Positions 1 to 13,759 of a stretch of DNA of 64,000 nt are shown here, in pieces; within the stretch, counting starts at the first letter, position 1, and each line of letters starts with the position of its first letter. Location of the stretch: assembly GCA_921293015.1 (NCBI GenBank), contig OV121086.1, positions 38,811,194 to 38,875,193 on the forward strand. The letters run 5' to 3'. The notes beneath the pieces are model-generated. The model ran no database searches, was not told the DNA's origin, and saw nothing but the letters and a program-made list of their open reading frames with translations. This DNA comes from Phorcus lineatus. Its lineage: Eukaryota > Mollusca > Gastropoda > Trochida > Trochidae. The translations under genes and the position numbers were made by a program.

Positions 1-3000
1 TACTAAAGGTATTTGCAGTTAAATGTCAAGTCGGAGATGTTAAATTGTAAATGAGAAGTTGGTCACTACAGACAGTATGGGCTATCTAGCGAAGTATTAT
101 GATTTTATTTTTTCAATTTATTTCTCATAGCTGTATAATCTAAACGTTTGAAAGGTTATATCTTTGTTCAGAACCATAATAATGTTCGTTTAAATTAGCT
201 TTCAATTAATGTTTTTTCTTATTGCAGTTTTGACTTGACAAGATTGTCCTTGTATTCATTATAATGATATCAATATATCTTAATAGGTACTTTTGGACTG
301 ATAACGGTCATATCTCATTCCCTTCGAAATTGCAAAGTACTTGTCAATAAAATAGTTGAAAATAAGAAAAAATGTCACAAGCAATGTTTGTATATTACTT
401 ATATTTTATTGATCATTTCCCGATGATTCTAAAGTGAACTAAATATTTCTGATTGATAATCTAATCCATATAAATATATTTAGAATGGGCAAACGTGTCT
501 TTCAAAAACATTGACACTATTCACAATCTTTGACGATGTCAAGGCCATACCAGTGCACATAGGGTCACTCAACTTACATAGGCGATATCAGCAGTAACTT
601 TAGGGCAAATTTCTTAGTTTTCTTTTCTAATATTTCAATACAAATCGAAATCATACTAATTTCAAAATATAGGGAAGTTTTAATTTTCTTATGGCATTAC
701 TTATTTATTGAAATGTATGCATTATAGAGTTAATATCCCTTCACATAAGTCATATACGCAATAGATGTGAAATATACTGGACACAAATAATTAGAAATAT
801 AAGAATTCTGAAATTATTAATGATGACAAGTTTTTACATTAAGCATCTTATGAAACAGTAATCATAAAATTGATAATATATCCCTATAACTTATTTTGTC
901 CAGAATATGTAACTAGTTCTTTATGCCGGTGTATGACGAATGGACCTTAAACATGAGCCTGATTGTAATTCCTTTGATACATAGACTGTTTGGGTGAGGC
1001 ACTTGACAACTTTGAAGTACAAGGACATAAGGGTAGTTGTGGATATTCAAAATACTTATTTTTCACAGTAGCGATTTTCCTTATATATGCCGATATCCTT
1101 TTTAAACATATTGAAAAGTCACTATTTTGAAAATAGTTCTTCATCTATAATAAATATAATAACGTTGATAAAAACGTGATTAGATATATGCATACAAGCT
1201 GATTAAATAGATAAACAAATAATGGATGTATAGGTAAACAGATACAATGAATGAATGAAAGAATAAAGACAGCACTTGTCCAATCAAAGAAGGAATTCAT
1301 TTTTTAAAATAATTTTCAAGTTTAAGAAAAATGCAGTCAATGATCGGCATGGGGATCACGAAGGTTTCGGCGGTTTAGAGTTGATTTGTTTGGTTTGCTT
1401 AGTCTTTGTGATTAGCCCCCCATGCCATCGGACCACACTGGTAAAGGTTGTTGCTTTTACATATCTATATGGTTAATGTTCCCCCGTTACTTCATTTACA
1501 GTGTGCAGTGATCAAACGTCTTTGATGATTTTAATATACAAAGATACATGTATATGAAACAACTTTGTACTTAACCAAAAAATTTCCTTTTGTCATTTAT
1601 GAAAAAATAATTTTGCAATAAATCCTTCACAAAGTTTGATACCATTACAAAATGATCTGATTTGCCTATTTATTACGTTAGTTCGTATTCCTGTTACTAT
1701 ATTTAGATATTGCCAATGTCTAAATAAAGCAATTTTGAAAAGTAATATTACTGACTGAAATCAAACTATGTTTAGAGAATGGTCAATACTGTTAGGAAGT
1801 TCATTAAAATGTACATTTGAAATTTGTTTTGAATGCATTATATTAGTTCTTCTTGCCTATTAAACCTATCAAATACGATTTCAAAACCGAAATCAGGATT
1901 TTCCATAAGATCAATAAATAGGCCCAGCTTCATGATTTGACACAAGGGAGGCAACTCTGTTTGTAAAATTCCGTATTGAAGCGCTGTTGATGATACACTC
2001 AATTATTGAGTTGTCGACGCAAAGATATTATTAGTTTAAACTGGTTATACCCAATTCTAAGTTACGTTGCCTGACAATATTTCACCCTTCACTGCGTGGC
2101 TATGATATTTCTTTAAGGAAATAGTTTCATGCTCATTGTATTCATGAAGCTAAACTTGATTTCCTAAATCTGAGTATTTTATATTGCTCTTTAAAGCAGC
2201 TACTCCTAAGATAATACTCTTTTATTTGAAGCGGTCAAGTATTTTGAAAAGAAAGTTCTGTTCAGATTAACCGACCTTCATACCTTGCCTATGTTGCACA
2301 ACATATCACAGATGTTGCTTGGATATACATCGATCATGAGTATTGTGTATTTTGTTTATATAACGCTTGCACTTTAGTAACCTTACATGTATATAAACGT
2401 GTAAAGAAAGTCCTTGTCCATGTATCTTGTTTCATATTAAACGATGCCAATTTCTTTTTATTAATCAGATAACACGTGAAAGGTATGAATCTGAAGTACA
2501 TTGATGTGTCACGTTTCCCTTCAATTACACATGTAGGTCACATACTTGAGATATATTGATTTTTTTCTGCAAACAAATGACAAGAGAATTTTTTTAATGA
2601 ACCTGGTTGTGATATAAATGTTATGCACCTTTTTAGAAAACAAATTGTATCGATTTTCATTAAAAAGAATGTAGTCAATCAGTTGCAAGAGTGTCACAAT
2701 GGCTGTTTATATAAGACTTGCTCATCCATAGCATAAATATATATAAGCATGCAGAGAATGTCCTACTATCGCTGTTAGTTGTTGAATGATCCCAAACCGT
2801 TGTTATGTATCAGATGACACGTGATAGGTATAGATATGCAGTACTTTGCTGTGTCAAAATTCATTCTGAAAGAATTTCTGAAAACAATATTTGTATGGAA
2901 AGTTCATCTGGTCTGATAGAATTCTGTTCTTAAAATGATTTTAGGAACATCGAATATCTGAATGATCCGATATTGTACCAGTTACAACTGAATTTTAACA

Positions 3001-4809
3001 TAATGGAAACAATGATTTAATGTCACTTTCGAGTTTTCATGACATCATTTTATTGCTGTGCGGACAAGTTTTATCTGAAAATTGTCACTGACAACAATGC
3101 CACTGTTTTATCAAGGATATCGCTCAAAAGATAATCATGTTCTCAGCAAAGTATAATACTACATTATTTTGCCGGGAGGAGGAGTTTATCAGCAACTGAG
3201 TGTCAACTTTGTGCCAAACCATTGCCGAACACGGATCAAAATGATATTATGTATTAATATGTCGCTTGTGAACGAAAACTAATGCCAAATATGACAATGA
3301 TTTCATTTATGACCTTTCACATAATGTACATGATTTCTTCCATTTGTTTTTATGAGAAACTATGTTTGACGTGAAAATTCATTTTAATTTGTGACACTCA
3401 TCATGTGCCAAAGTTGTTGGACACGTACTCAATTCAATTCATGTTTAAGGTTGCTTTAAATCAATACGTTAGAGAACCGTAGAAGTTTGGCATCTTATAG
3501 ACATTTCGAATAATGTGGAAAACAAGACAGGAAGGGTGACGTATTACTACAAACGCATGAACTGAGATTGAAAGCATGATTCCAGCATCTGGAAAAGGAC
3601 GTTTCACGTGTTTAAACATACCTTTAAGATATATTTTAAAAAGGATTACTCTTTTCCAATAAGTATAAATCAGGCAAAATCTTGCTAACCTGTCTCTAGG
3701 TTTTATATTTATTAATCTTTTGGGATAAATTGCCTTTGAAATGTTTATTTCAATATTTCTACACTTAAACTTTGTACACTTTGTCTTCCTTAGTACAGTA
3801 TTATCTTATAACCAACTTTCTCTTCAAAAAAAGGTGTATCGATGAGAACTTAAAAATCCATGGATATTTTGAAAAAAGGGCCTATGACCTTTATGAACAG
3901 CCAACAGAAGGCTGTTAACGATTATTTCCGATTCTCATTTTTAAAGTATAAATTGCCTTTATTAAACCAATATGCTGTTAATTTCCAAGATATTCGTTTT
4001 GAATGCTTAATGAAATACATTTCTGGTGTTTTTTGCATAAAAAGTTTTGATAAGGTTAATTACATGAACTGCTTAAACATTTTAAAACATATGGTGGAAG
4101 GAATATGTTCTGTTTAATATTATATGCAAATGAATCAACGTTATGAGATTATCATATATAAATACTGCGAACGTATGGAAACTACGTATGTTCTGGTTAA
4201 ACGGTAGGACTTGCTATTTACAAACTTTGTGCCGTGTCAAAAAGGAGTATTTTGTCAATTTCAACATCCAGTTTGTTAAAATCAACATCTTGCTATTTAA
4301 TGAGCAATTAGTTTTGTTGGGACGGCGTTGCTCTTCCGTTTGCATATTTAGTATAAGAGTAAAAATCTGTTTAAAAAGTGAGGTTCGAATTAAGGTTGAA
4401 GATCACATTTTAACGTTGAAAGGAATCGTAAAGAAGTTGTCTTTAGATGTAAGCAAAGCGTTTTTAACAATCCTCCGTTTGATGATGATTTTTTAAAATA
4501 TTTTGATACAAAATTTTACTTCAAAATAATTTTTTGTTCATGCTGACATGAAAATATAGCAAGTTCTTAACTTAAGAAAAAAAAAAATAAGAGAAAAATT
4601 CTACATATCACATCAAAGAGAACCTTGACTTTTTAGGGGAACTTTCTTTGAATTTCTGATGTGGCAATTGCAGCCTATACTATAAAGCTTATCTTTGAAA
4701 CGTTTCTAGAAACATCAAGTCGGTGATGGTAGATGTTGATCCTTGACTTTATAGGGGAACTTTCGTTTAATTTCTAATGAGGCAAGTTTGCAATTTGAGT
4801 CTACATGTA
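1..4809. repeat. 4.8-kb tandem unit, copy A
   Basis: The sequence from base 1 restarts at 4810 and stays near-identical for over 4 kb, so 1-4809 is one period of a direct tandem duplication. The unit is AT-rich and has no convincing coding region; the short ORFs at 3860-4117 and 4143-4496 have no family I recognise. The last ~120 bp (from about 4621) are repeated again at about 4739-4870, which shows where one unit runs into the next. The array may extend left of the window. Confidence 0.9.
1332..1441 (+). other. Conserved hairpin element, copy 1
   Basis: This ~110-bp block begins TGCAGTCAATGATC and ends in CACTGG. The arm GGCATGGGG (from 1346) pairs with CCCCATGCC (ending 1426), extended by TCAC against GTGA. 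The same block recurs at 5928, 14,535 and, more diverged, 11,974, with the stem better kept than the loop. It could be a small structured RNA or a mobile-element module; no family is recognised. Confidence 0.6.
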
Positions 4810-7800
4810 TACTAAAGGTATTTGCAGTTAAATGTCAAGTCGGAGATGTTAAATTGTAAATGAGAAGTTGGTCATTACAGACAGTATGGGCTATCTAGCG
4901 AAGTATTATGATTTTATTTTTTCAATTTATTTCTCATAGCTGTATAATCTAAACGTTTGAAAGGTTATATCTTTGTTCAGAACCATAATAATGTTCGTTT
5001 AAATTAGCTTTCAATTAATGTTTTTTCTTATTGCAGTTTTGACTTGACAAGATTGTCCTTGTATTCATTATAATGATATCAATATATCTTAATAGGTACT
5101 TTTGGACTGATAACGGTCATATCTCATTCCCTTCGAAATTGCAAAGTACTTGTCAATAAAATAGTTGAAAATAACAAAAAAAATGTCACAAGCAATGTTT
5201 GTATATTACTTATATTTTATTGATCATTTCCCGATGATTCTAAAGTGAACTAAATATTTCTGATTGATAATCTAATCCATATAAATATATTTAGAATGGG
5301 CAAACGTGTCTTTCAAAAACATTGACAGTATTCGCAATCTTTGACGATGTCAAGGCCATACCAGTGCACATAGGGTCACTCAACTTACATAGGCGATACC
5401 AGCGGTAACTTTAGGGCAAATTTCTTAGTTTTCTTTTCTAATATTTCAATACAAATCGAAATCATACTAATTTCAAAATATAGGGAAGTTTTAATGTTCT
5501 TATGACATTACTTATTTATTGAAATGTATGCATTATAGAGTTAATATCCCTTCACATAAGTCATATACGCAATAGATGTGAAATATACTGGACACAAATA
5601 ATTAGAAATATAAGAATTCTGAAATTATTAATGATGACAAGTTTTTACATTAAGCATCTTATGAAACAGTAATCATAAAATTGATAATATATCCCTATAA
5701 CTTATTTTGTCCAGAATATGTAACTAGTTCTTTATGCCAGTGTATGACGAATGGACCTTAAACATGAGCCTGATTGTAATTCCTTTGATACATAGACTGT
5801 TTGGGTGAGACACTTGACAACTTTGAAGTACAAGGACATAAGGGTAGTTGTGGATATTCAAAATACTTATTTTTCACAATAGCGATTTCCTTATATATGC
5901 TGATATCCTTTTTAAGTTTAAGAAAAATGCAGTCAATGATCGGCATGGGGATCACGAAGGTTTCGGCGGTTTAGAGTTGATTTGTTTGGTTTGCTTAGTC
6001 TTTGTGATTAGCCCCCCATGCCATCGGACCGCACTGGTAAAGGTTGTTGCTTTTACATATTTATATGGTTAATGTTCCCCCGTTACTTCATTTACAGTGT
6101 GCAGTGATCAACCGTCTTTGATGATTTTAATATACAAAGATACATGTATAAGACATAACTTTGTACTTAACCAAACATTTTCCTTTTGTCATTTATGAAA
6201 AAATATTTTTGCAATAAATCCTTCACAAAGTTTGATACCATTACAAAATGATCTGATTTGCCTATTTATTACGTTAGTTCGTATTCCTGTTACTATATTT
6301 AGATATCGCCAATGTCTAAATAAAGCAATTTTGAAAAGTAATATTTCTGACTGAAATCAAACTATGTTTAGAGAATGGTCAATACTGTTAGGAAGTTCAT
6401 TAAAATGTACATTTGAAATTTGTTTTGAATGCATTATATTAGATCTTCTTGCCTATTAAACGTATTAAATACGATTTCAAAACCGAAATCAGGATTTTCC
6501 ATAAGATCAATAAATAGGCCCAGCTTCACGATTTGACACAAGGGAGGCAACTCTGTTTGTAAAATTCCGTATTGAAGCGCTATTGATGGTACACTCAATT
6601 ATTGAGTTGTCGACGCAAAGACATTATTAGTTTAAAACAGGTTATACCCATTTCTGTTATGTTTCAAGTTATGTTGCCTGACAATATTTCACCCTTCACT
6701 GCGTGGCTATGATATTTCTTTAAGGAAATAGTTTCATGCTCATTGTATTCACTAAGCTCAACTTGATTTTATTAAATCTGAGTATTGTATATTGCTTTTT
6801 AAAGCAGCTACTCCTAAGATAATACTCTTTTAATTGAAGTGGTCAAGTATTTTGAAAACAAAGTTCTATTCAGATTAACCGACCTTCATACCTTGCCTAT
6901 GTTGCACAACATATCACTGATGTTGCTTGGATATACATCGATCATGAGTATTGTGTATTTTGTTTATATAACGCTTGCACTTTAGTAACCTTATATGTAT
7001 ATAAACGTGTAGAGAAAGTCCTTGTCCATGTATCTTGTTCCATATTAAACGATGCCAATTTCTTTTTATTAATCAGATAACACGTGAAAGGCATAAATCT
7101 GAAGTACATTGATGTGTCACGTTTCCCTTCAATTACACATGTAGGTTACATACTTGAGATATATTGATTTTTTTTCTGCAGACAAATGAGAATTTTTTAA
7201 AAGAACCTGGTATTGATTTAAATGTTATGCACCTTTATAGAAAACAAATTGTATCGATTTTCATTAAAAAGAATGTAGTCAATGAGTTGCAAGAGTGTCA
7301 CAATGTTGTTTACATTAGACTTGCTCATCCATAGCATAAAGATATATAAGCATGCAGAGAATGTCCTTCTATCGCTGCAAGTTGTTGAATAATCCCTATC
7401 CGTTGTTATGTATACAGATGACAGGTGATAGGTATAGATATGCAGTACTTTGCTGTGTCAAATTTCATTCTAATGAATTTCTGAAAACAATATTTGTATG
7501 GAAAGTTCATCTGGTCAGATAGAATTCTATTCTAAAAATGATTTTAGGAACATCGAACGAAGAATAATGCCAAATATGAGAACGATTTCATTTCTGATCT
7601 TTCACATAATGTACATGATTTCTTCCACTTGTTTTTATGAAAAACTATGTTTGCCGTGAACATTCATTTTAATTTGTGACACTCATCATGTGTCAAAGGT
7701 GTTGGACACGTACTCAATTCAATTTGTGTTTAAGGTTGCTTTAAATCAATACGTTAGATAATCGTAGAAGATTGGCATCTTATTGACATTACCAATAATG

Positions 7801-9045
7801 AGGAAAACAAGACGGGAAAAGTGACGTATTACTACAAACGTATGAACTGAGATTGAAAGCATGATTCAAGCTTCTGGAAAAGCACGTTTCACGTCTTTAA
7901 ACATACCTTTTAGATATATTTTTAAAAGTATTACTCTTTTCCAATAAGTATATATCAGGCAAAGTCTTGCTAACCTGTCTCAAGGTTTTATATTTATTAA
8001 TCTTTTGGGATAAATTGCCTTTGAAATGTTTATTTCAATATTTCTACACTTAAACTTTGTACACTTTGTCTTCCTTGGTACAGTATTATCTTATAACCAA
8101 CTTTCTCTTTAAAAAATGGTGTATCGATGAGAACTTAAAAATCCATGGATATTTTGAAAAAAGGGCCTATGAGACATGACCTTTATGAACAGCCAATAGA
8201 AGGCTGATAACGATTATTTCCGATTCTCATTTTTAAAGTATAAACTGCCTTTACTAAACCAATATACTGTTAATTTCCTAGATATTCGTTTTGAATGCTT
8301 AATGAAATACATTTCTGGTGTTTTTTGCATAAAATGTTTTGATAAGGTCAATTACATGAACTGCTTGAACATTTTAAAACATACGCTTGAAGGAATGTGT
8401 ACTTTTTAAAATTGCAAATGAATCAACGTTATGAGATTATCAAATATAAATACTGCGAACGTATGGAAACTACGTATGTTCTGGTTAGATGGTAGCACTT
8501 GCCATTTACAAACTTTGTGCCGTGTCAAAAAGGAGTTTTTTTGTCAATTTCAACATCCAATTTGTTAAAAACAACATCTTGCTATTTAATGAGCAATTAG
8601 TTTTGATGGAACGGAGTCGGTCTCTCGTTTGCATGTTTAGCATAGAAATAAAATTCTATTCAAAAAGTGACATTCGAATTAAGGTAAGAGATCACATTTT
8701 AACGTTGAAAGGAATCGTAAAGAAGTTGTCTTTAGATGTAAGCAAAGCGTTTTTAACAATCCTCCGTTTGAAGATGAATTTTTTAATATTTTCATAAAAA
8801 AAATTACTTCAAAATAAAAAAATAAAAATTCATGCAGCCATGAAAATATAGCAAGTTCTTAACATTGGAAAAAAACATTAAGAGGGAATTTTTTTACATA
8901 TCACATCAAAGAGATCCTTGACCTTTTAGGGGAACTTTCTTTGAATTTCTAATGTGGCAATTGCAGCCTATACTATAAAGCTTATATTTGAAACGTTTCT
9001 AGAAACATTAAGTCGGTGATGGTAGATGTTGAAATGAAGGCATTG
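4810..9045. repeat. 4.8-kb tandem unit, copy B
   Basis: Second direct copy of the unit at 1-4809. It is shorter because of two clean deletions relative to copy A: about 215 bp after 5910 (between short T-rich microhomologies) and about 330 bp near 7558 (at a CGAA microhomology). Both deleted segments are present in copies A and C, so these are losses in B. The right part runs into a further diverged unit start at about 9020-9240. Small ORFs such as 8489-8797 are shared with copy A and look incidental. Confidence 0.88.
5928..6036 (+). other. Conserved hairpin element, copy 2
   Basis: Near-identical to the block at 1332 with the GGCATGGGG / CCCCATGCC stem intact. In this copy it lies only ~215 bp closer to the upstream unit sequence because of the deletion in copy B. 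Confidence 0.6.
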
Positions 9046-9270
9046 TCATAACAGACGGTATTGACTATCTACGGTTAATTCTTCGTAAACTTTGTTCATA
9101 TGTCGAAGGTTGATAAATATATTTATTCAATTTATTTGTCTTAGCTGTATAATCTGAAAGTTGGATGGGTCATATCCTTCTTCAACATTATGACAGGAGC
9201 TCAAAAGTTCGAAAAGAGCACCAAGTAGTAAAATTGCATTGGTATCTGCTATGATACGATGATAGACTTA

Positions 9271-9878
9271 CAGCTGCATGCCAAAAGTTTGTTCACATAC
9301 CTGAATATAATAGTGCAAATATATATAATTTAAGATGCCTTTGAACTATCGTAGCGTTGTGAAAAGGAAACATATAATATTGAATTTTCAATACACATAT
9401 GCAGATCCATTCTTCTTTTAGGCAAAGGTTTATCGTACCCCATAATTACCCGTAACAGTTTTTGCAGGTTATTGAAGTGACCAGGGGTCAAAATTCCGAA
9501 AACACTAATTTTTATTTTTCTCCATAAAATCCTTTATAAGTTATCAACTACTTTAAACATTAATCACGTTTGTTCCTTCGCACAAAGTCAATGTGATTAT
9601 GTTGGTTCTAATCTCAGAGAGTCGATATGGAACATTTTATTCGACATTTAACGAAATGGAAATGTCTGTCTATATCAATGTGCCAAAGTTCGAATTTTTG
9701 CACGAGTGTCCAGACAATGCCAAAATGAGATCAAGAATGGCTATTTCACGCATAGGCAGTTGGTTATCCATTGTCATTCTTGCTGAAGTTATTCTATTGA
9801 CGTTGAAACGAAACCCAAATTACATGATATTTGCACTACGATTCAGTGGTAAGTAAACAAACTCTCGGTATGCAACTG
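9271..9878. mobile_element. TA-flanked TIR element (MITE), copy 1
   Basis: A 608-bp element bounded by TA on both sides. Its ends are imperfect inverted repeats of ~55 bp: left starts CAGCTGCATGCC, right reads as CAGTTGCATACC when reversed, and both run to GTGCAAATAT. A second copy lies in opposite orientation at 18,371-18,995. The TA target and CAG-type ends fit a non-autonomous Tc1/mariner element. The ORF at 9593-9856 is internal and has no recognisable transposase motif. Confidence 0.85.
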
Positions 9879-9880
9879 TA

Positions 9881-11040
9881 TAGTGAAGCCTTTAACGCTG
9901 ACGGATCCATTCTTGTTTCAGTTATACTGGATGACCAGGGATGATATAAACACGAGCTATTTGCGTGTGCAGTGCGTGAGAAAATGAGTTAAATAATGTA
10001 ACAAAGTTACATGAAAAAGTATTTTCAATACAGAATACTTAACACCTCAATCTAGAATATATCTATCAAAATGGAATTTTGTAGCTATGTAAACATTTTA
10101 AAATTCTTTTTTGACTTTTTTAATCCATTTACTACTGTAATAATTCGTTTCTTTATTTCAAAGTACAGTTATTACAATAGAAAAATGCCGTATCGGTCTA
10201 TATCCGTAACATTTAGAAAAGAAATATTGCCTTGCAAAGACAGCTTTGATAAATTTTTTGGACGACTTTCACTCAAGTTGATACATTGTTTCCTTGTCCT
10301 AGTCTTCTATTAGTTAAATCTAGTTTTAATAATAAAGAAGTTGATTATCCATAAATTCCTTGTTGTCCTTATACCGACAACTTCTAGAATGCCACTCAAA
10401 CAGCTTAGTTTTAATATGTAGATGGAAACGTTTGTCACTCTACCAAAGCGGTTTTTACCTGAAGTATTCCAAACATTAGAAGTATTCCAAACATTAGAAG
10501 TATTCCAAACATTAGAATTGAGCATGGTTACTTTCCACGCAAAGTTTTTAAAAGACATGAGTTAAATCAATGAAAACACTCAAAACAGTTCTTTATATTA
10601 ATTGACGGTTTCATTTTATGAAAAAGGGTTCTGCATAAGTTGTTGGTGTTATCCAAGAGAAGAAAGTCGAGTCAACTGACACGTTTTACAGTGACGATAT
10701 CAAAGTAGTCACAATGTAATTCTTCTTTTAAAAACAATCAAAAATTTATTGAGAAAGGCAGTTACCCTGTAAGTAAGTAATCTTCTATAACATGAAAAAT
10801 CTTATTTGAAAATATCACTTTATAGTATGAACTAGCATTTTTTACACATATCATTCAAAGTCTATAATTTCAGAGAAACAAGATTAAGATAATATTTTTC
10901 TTGAGTGTTCAATTTCATTATCAACTTAAAGTGACACAGAGTATGTTTCATGATTTACAATGTGTCCTTAGCCTTAGTTATGGCCTTCGTTTATTCAATA
11001 TTTTATCTGTGCACTATTGATAATTTGCACAACTTTTTTC
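9881..11040. other. Non-coding AT-rich spacer
   Basis: No gene is recognisable on either strand. Short ORFs here (10,071-10,313 and its antisense neighbour) have no known motif. The only structure seen is the 18-bp minisatellite at 10,461. Confidence 0.6.
10461..10514. repeat. 18-bp minisatellite, three copies
   Basis: The unit GAAGTATTCCAAACATTA occurs three times head to tail without a mismatch. Confidence 0.95.
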
Positions 11041-11530
11041 ATCTACAGTTTTACTATATATTACCCATATGGGAAGATGGACACAGGGTAATATTTTTCC
11101 TGTAAGTCACACGGGAGTTACACATTTTCTTGGCATTTGATTGGTTGTTGTGAACCAATGAAAAAGAACGTAGTGCCGGGACTATTTCATTCATCTTTCA
11201 AACTTGTCCCGACTGGTAATTTGTTTACCCTTAGACTGAATTTTAACAATGTTTATTTATTCCATGTAGTTGCCAGTCGTCATTTCTGAGATGTACCGCC
11301 ACAAGCAACGTGAAATAAGCCTGCCACATTGCACAAAAGCATAGAAATTAGCAATCATTGAATTAGTTCTTCATCACGTTAAGCTAACAGTCGCGAAGAA
11401 GCGCCTGGTTCCGTTCTAACGTAATGACGTCATAGACACGAGCGGCTATGACGTCATAGTGTCATAAGTTACGTCACGAGTTCAGCCGTCTTGTAGTTTT
11501 ACTATATAGGGCGTCGCTGACCTCTTCAAA
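11041..11530. promoter_or_regulatory. CRE-like site cluster with flanking hairpin
   Basis: Two perfect TGACGTCA palindromes (11,425-11,432 and 11,449-11,456) and a TTACGTCA (11,469-11,476) sit within about 50 bp. TGACGTCA is the classical CREB/ATF site. A hairpin with arms ATATTACCC and GGGTAATAT lies at about 11,057-11,093, and a TAGTTTTACTATATA-like string occurs near both ends of the stretch. No gene start is visible beside it, so it may be repeat-borne rather than a working promoter. Confidence 0.35.
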
Positions 11531-11789
11531 TTAACACAAAACTGTGAAATGTAATTATTTTGAATGACGGTTATGAAAACAGGAATAAACGTTCAAAATT
11601 AACTACTTTTAGCTATTATTTTGAAACTTTTTTACAAATTACAATTTAGCCGTGCGTAGGTAAGTGTCAAGCAAAACCACAGCACACGCGTATGAATTTT
11701 GAAATTCGCAACCCTAATCCTTTATAGAGGAACGATTATTTCTATCATATTCGAGTTTTAATATTTTAAAAATCATATAGGTAATATAA

Positions 11790-11937
11790 ACAATAACCAA
11801 CTCGTGACGGGAATGACAGATTATCTTTCCCTCGTTATATTAATTGTGTAATTCTCTCGCCAAGGCTCGAGAATTACGAAATTAATATAACTCGGGAAAG
11901 ATAATCTGTCATTCCCCGTCACTCGTTAGTTATTGTC
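11790..11937. repeat. 148-bp snapback palindrome
   Basis: Two arms of about 70 bp are nearly perfect reverse complements with only a few bases between them (centre near 11,863). They start ACAATAAC and contain GGGAATGACAG and ATTATCTTTCCC. Mismatches cluster at CTCGT/CGAGT-like positions. It is probably a small foldback MITE. Confidence 0.85.
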
Positions 11938-11950
11938 TATGTCAAGCCGA

Positions 11951-12560
11951 AAATTTGATCAGATACACAAAAATGCAGTCAATGATCGACATGGGGATCT
12001 GAGAGATTTCGGCATTTTTTTTTCTATGGGTTTTTTCGCCTAGTCTCGTTGATAGAGCACCCATGCCTTCGGACCGCACTGTAAAGCAATGTTGACTCCT
12101 TGTATTTAAGTTGGGATGATTCCTAGTTTTACCTCACACAGTGTCTTGTATTAGGATTGGTCATTTTATCTTCTTATGCAAAATTGTAAGCTAAAAGTTT
12201 ATGCTCATTAGCGGAAGATTTCACCCTTCAAATTTTCTGAAAATTTCTTTTAGACTAATATCGATGTCAAACGTCGTTAACACCTCAAAGTTATCTCCTC
12301 AAAATATCTATTATATGGCCTCTTATGGCTATGACTATATATACCCTTTGTCTATATATAGATGAATGTATACTTAAAAGGAAATATACTATATAGACTA
12401 CACAACTTGTAATTAAATTTTATATTATGTAATTGCACTGAAAACTCGAAAATGATTTATAAATAAATATTGTAAATAACATTAACCTGTTTTAGAGATT
12501 AAATGCGATTTCAAAACCGAAAGAAGAATTTTATGATGTCAAACAGGTTTGTTTGTTTGT
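11951..12560. repeat. Diverged fragment of the 4.8-kb unit
   Basis: It contains the conserved hairpin block and, near 12,503, the string GATTTCAAAACCGAAA found at about 1876 in copy A. Between these anchors similarity is weak, so this is an older partial copy. Confidence 0.55.
11974..12081 (+). other. Conserved hairpin element, diverged copy
   Basis: The block begins TGCAGTCAATGATCG and ends CGGACCGCACTG like the other copies, although the sequence around it has diverged strongly. The stem is partly kept: ACATGGGG against CACCCATGCC. Confidence 0.5.
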
Positions 12561-13059
12561 TTAAAGGGAAGTAACTGTCCTTTTCAGAAAAAAATGTTGG
12601 CATAATGCCACTACACTAAACTATCTAATTATAATTTCAATAAGGATAAGAAGCTTTGTCATTTAGTTTATCGAGACTTGCTTAAAAGGATATCTATTAT
12701 AGATATCTCTTTATCCCGCACAACAACGAAGTTGCAGAGAGCATAATAATTGGCACTGTCCGCCCGTACGTCCGTTACATATTATGTCCGTACCATGACT
12801 TTGTAACTAACAATCATGTCAGTTCAAACTAGTCATGGCAATTCGTTGTTATGACGTATTGGAGGGGGAGTGATACATTTGTAAGACAACTGTTTACGAG
12901 TTTTGTCCGGGTCATGACTATTTATCAAATTTATTATTGCAAAATTAAAAGAGATAGTAAAACTTGCATGGATTACTTTCATGCTGTTATTAATTTTTAT
13001 ACATGATTTGAATAAAATCAGATGAATTTATGTGTATTATTATATATATAGTTCTGCAA
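12560..13059. repeat. Repeat flank shared with 19,150-19,320, with extra insert
   Basis: The segments around 12,630-12,690 and 12,965-13,045 match 19,160-19,290 (strings such as TTTCAATAAGGATAAG and GATTTGGATAAAATCGGATG with substitutions). About 270 bp at roughly 12,690-12,960 is present only here and looks inserted. That insert contains CGCCCGTACGTCCGTTAC, similar in style to dispersed repeats of mollusc genomes (recollection, not tested). Confidence 0.5.
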
Positions 13060-13752
13060 AATAACATGAAAGACGCGTAATTTTAATACAGTTATAGAAA
13101 ATCTTGAATTGAAAACAATATAAAATACTTTGAAACATTGTGCAAGTTGCAGGGGATATAGCTCAACAATGTCACCTACTTATCAAAAGTGCCACTCTCT
13201 TCATCATTTATTACCATTGTAAGACAGCAGTTTTTAATGAATTTGCAGCAAGAGTAGAGTATTTGAAGGAGCATAGGATGCATAGGATGATGGAACTAAG
13301 TAAACATAAAAGAAATATTTGTATCAAAAAATGTATCATATAAAAGCTTTAAGTAACAAAGAAATAAGTATAAATTAAAACCAAAATGAAACGTGAGGGT
13401 AAACTGTATTTTTTTCTGAAAAGTTGTGGTTTTATTTCAATTAAAGAAACATGTATTAAACATGTAATAGATGTATCTGCTGCCATCAAATCTCTAAATC
13501 ACACTTTGTACATTTACCCTTAAAACTCAATTTCCCAATAACATATTTAAGCTTAATAGAAAAAGAGACAGGTCATCAAGTTATCACAGCAAAGAGGTAT
13601 TATTTTTAAATTAACATTGATTTAGTAATACTAAACTCGGTCCCATGTTTTTCTACATTTACAAGAAAGCTGTGAATTGCACCGGTATGTACCTCTTGTA
13701 TGGTACAATGCATACCCCTTGTTCCATAGATATGCTGTATTTACATTGAGCA
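13060..13752. other. Non-coding AT-rich stretch
   Basis: No coding, RNA or repeat structure that I can support was seen here. Confidence 0.5.
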
Positions 13753-13759
13753 CCTGATG

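Noticed and set aside
3860..4496. Shared short ORFs in tandem copies A and B as protein genes
   Set aside because: Lys/Phe/Ile-rich, no motif, not kept in unit C, and frames differ between copies.
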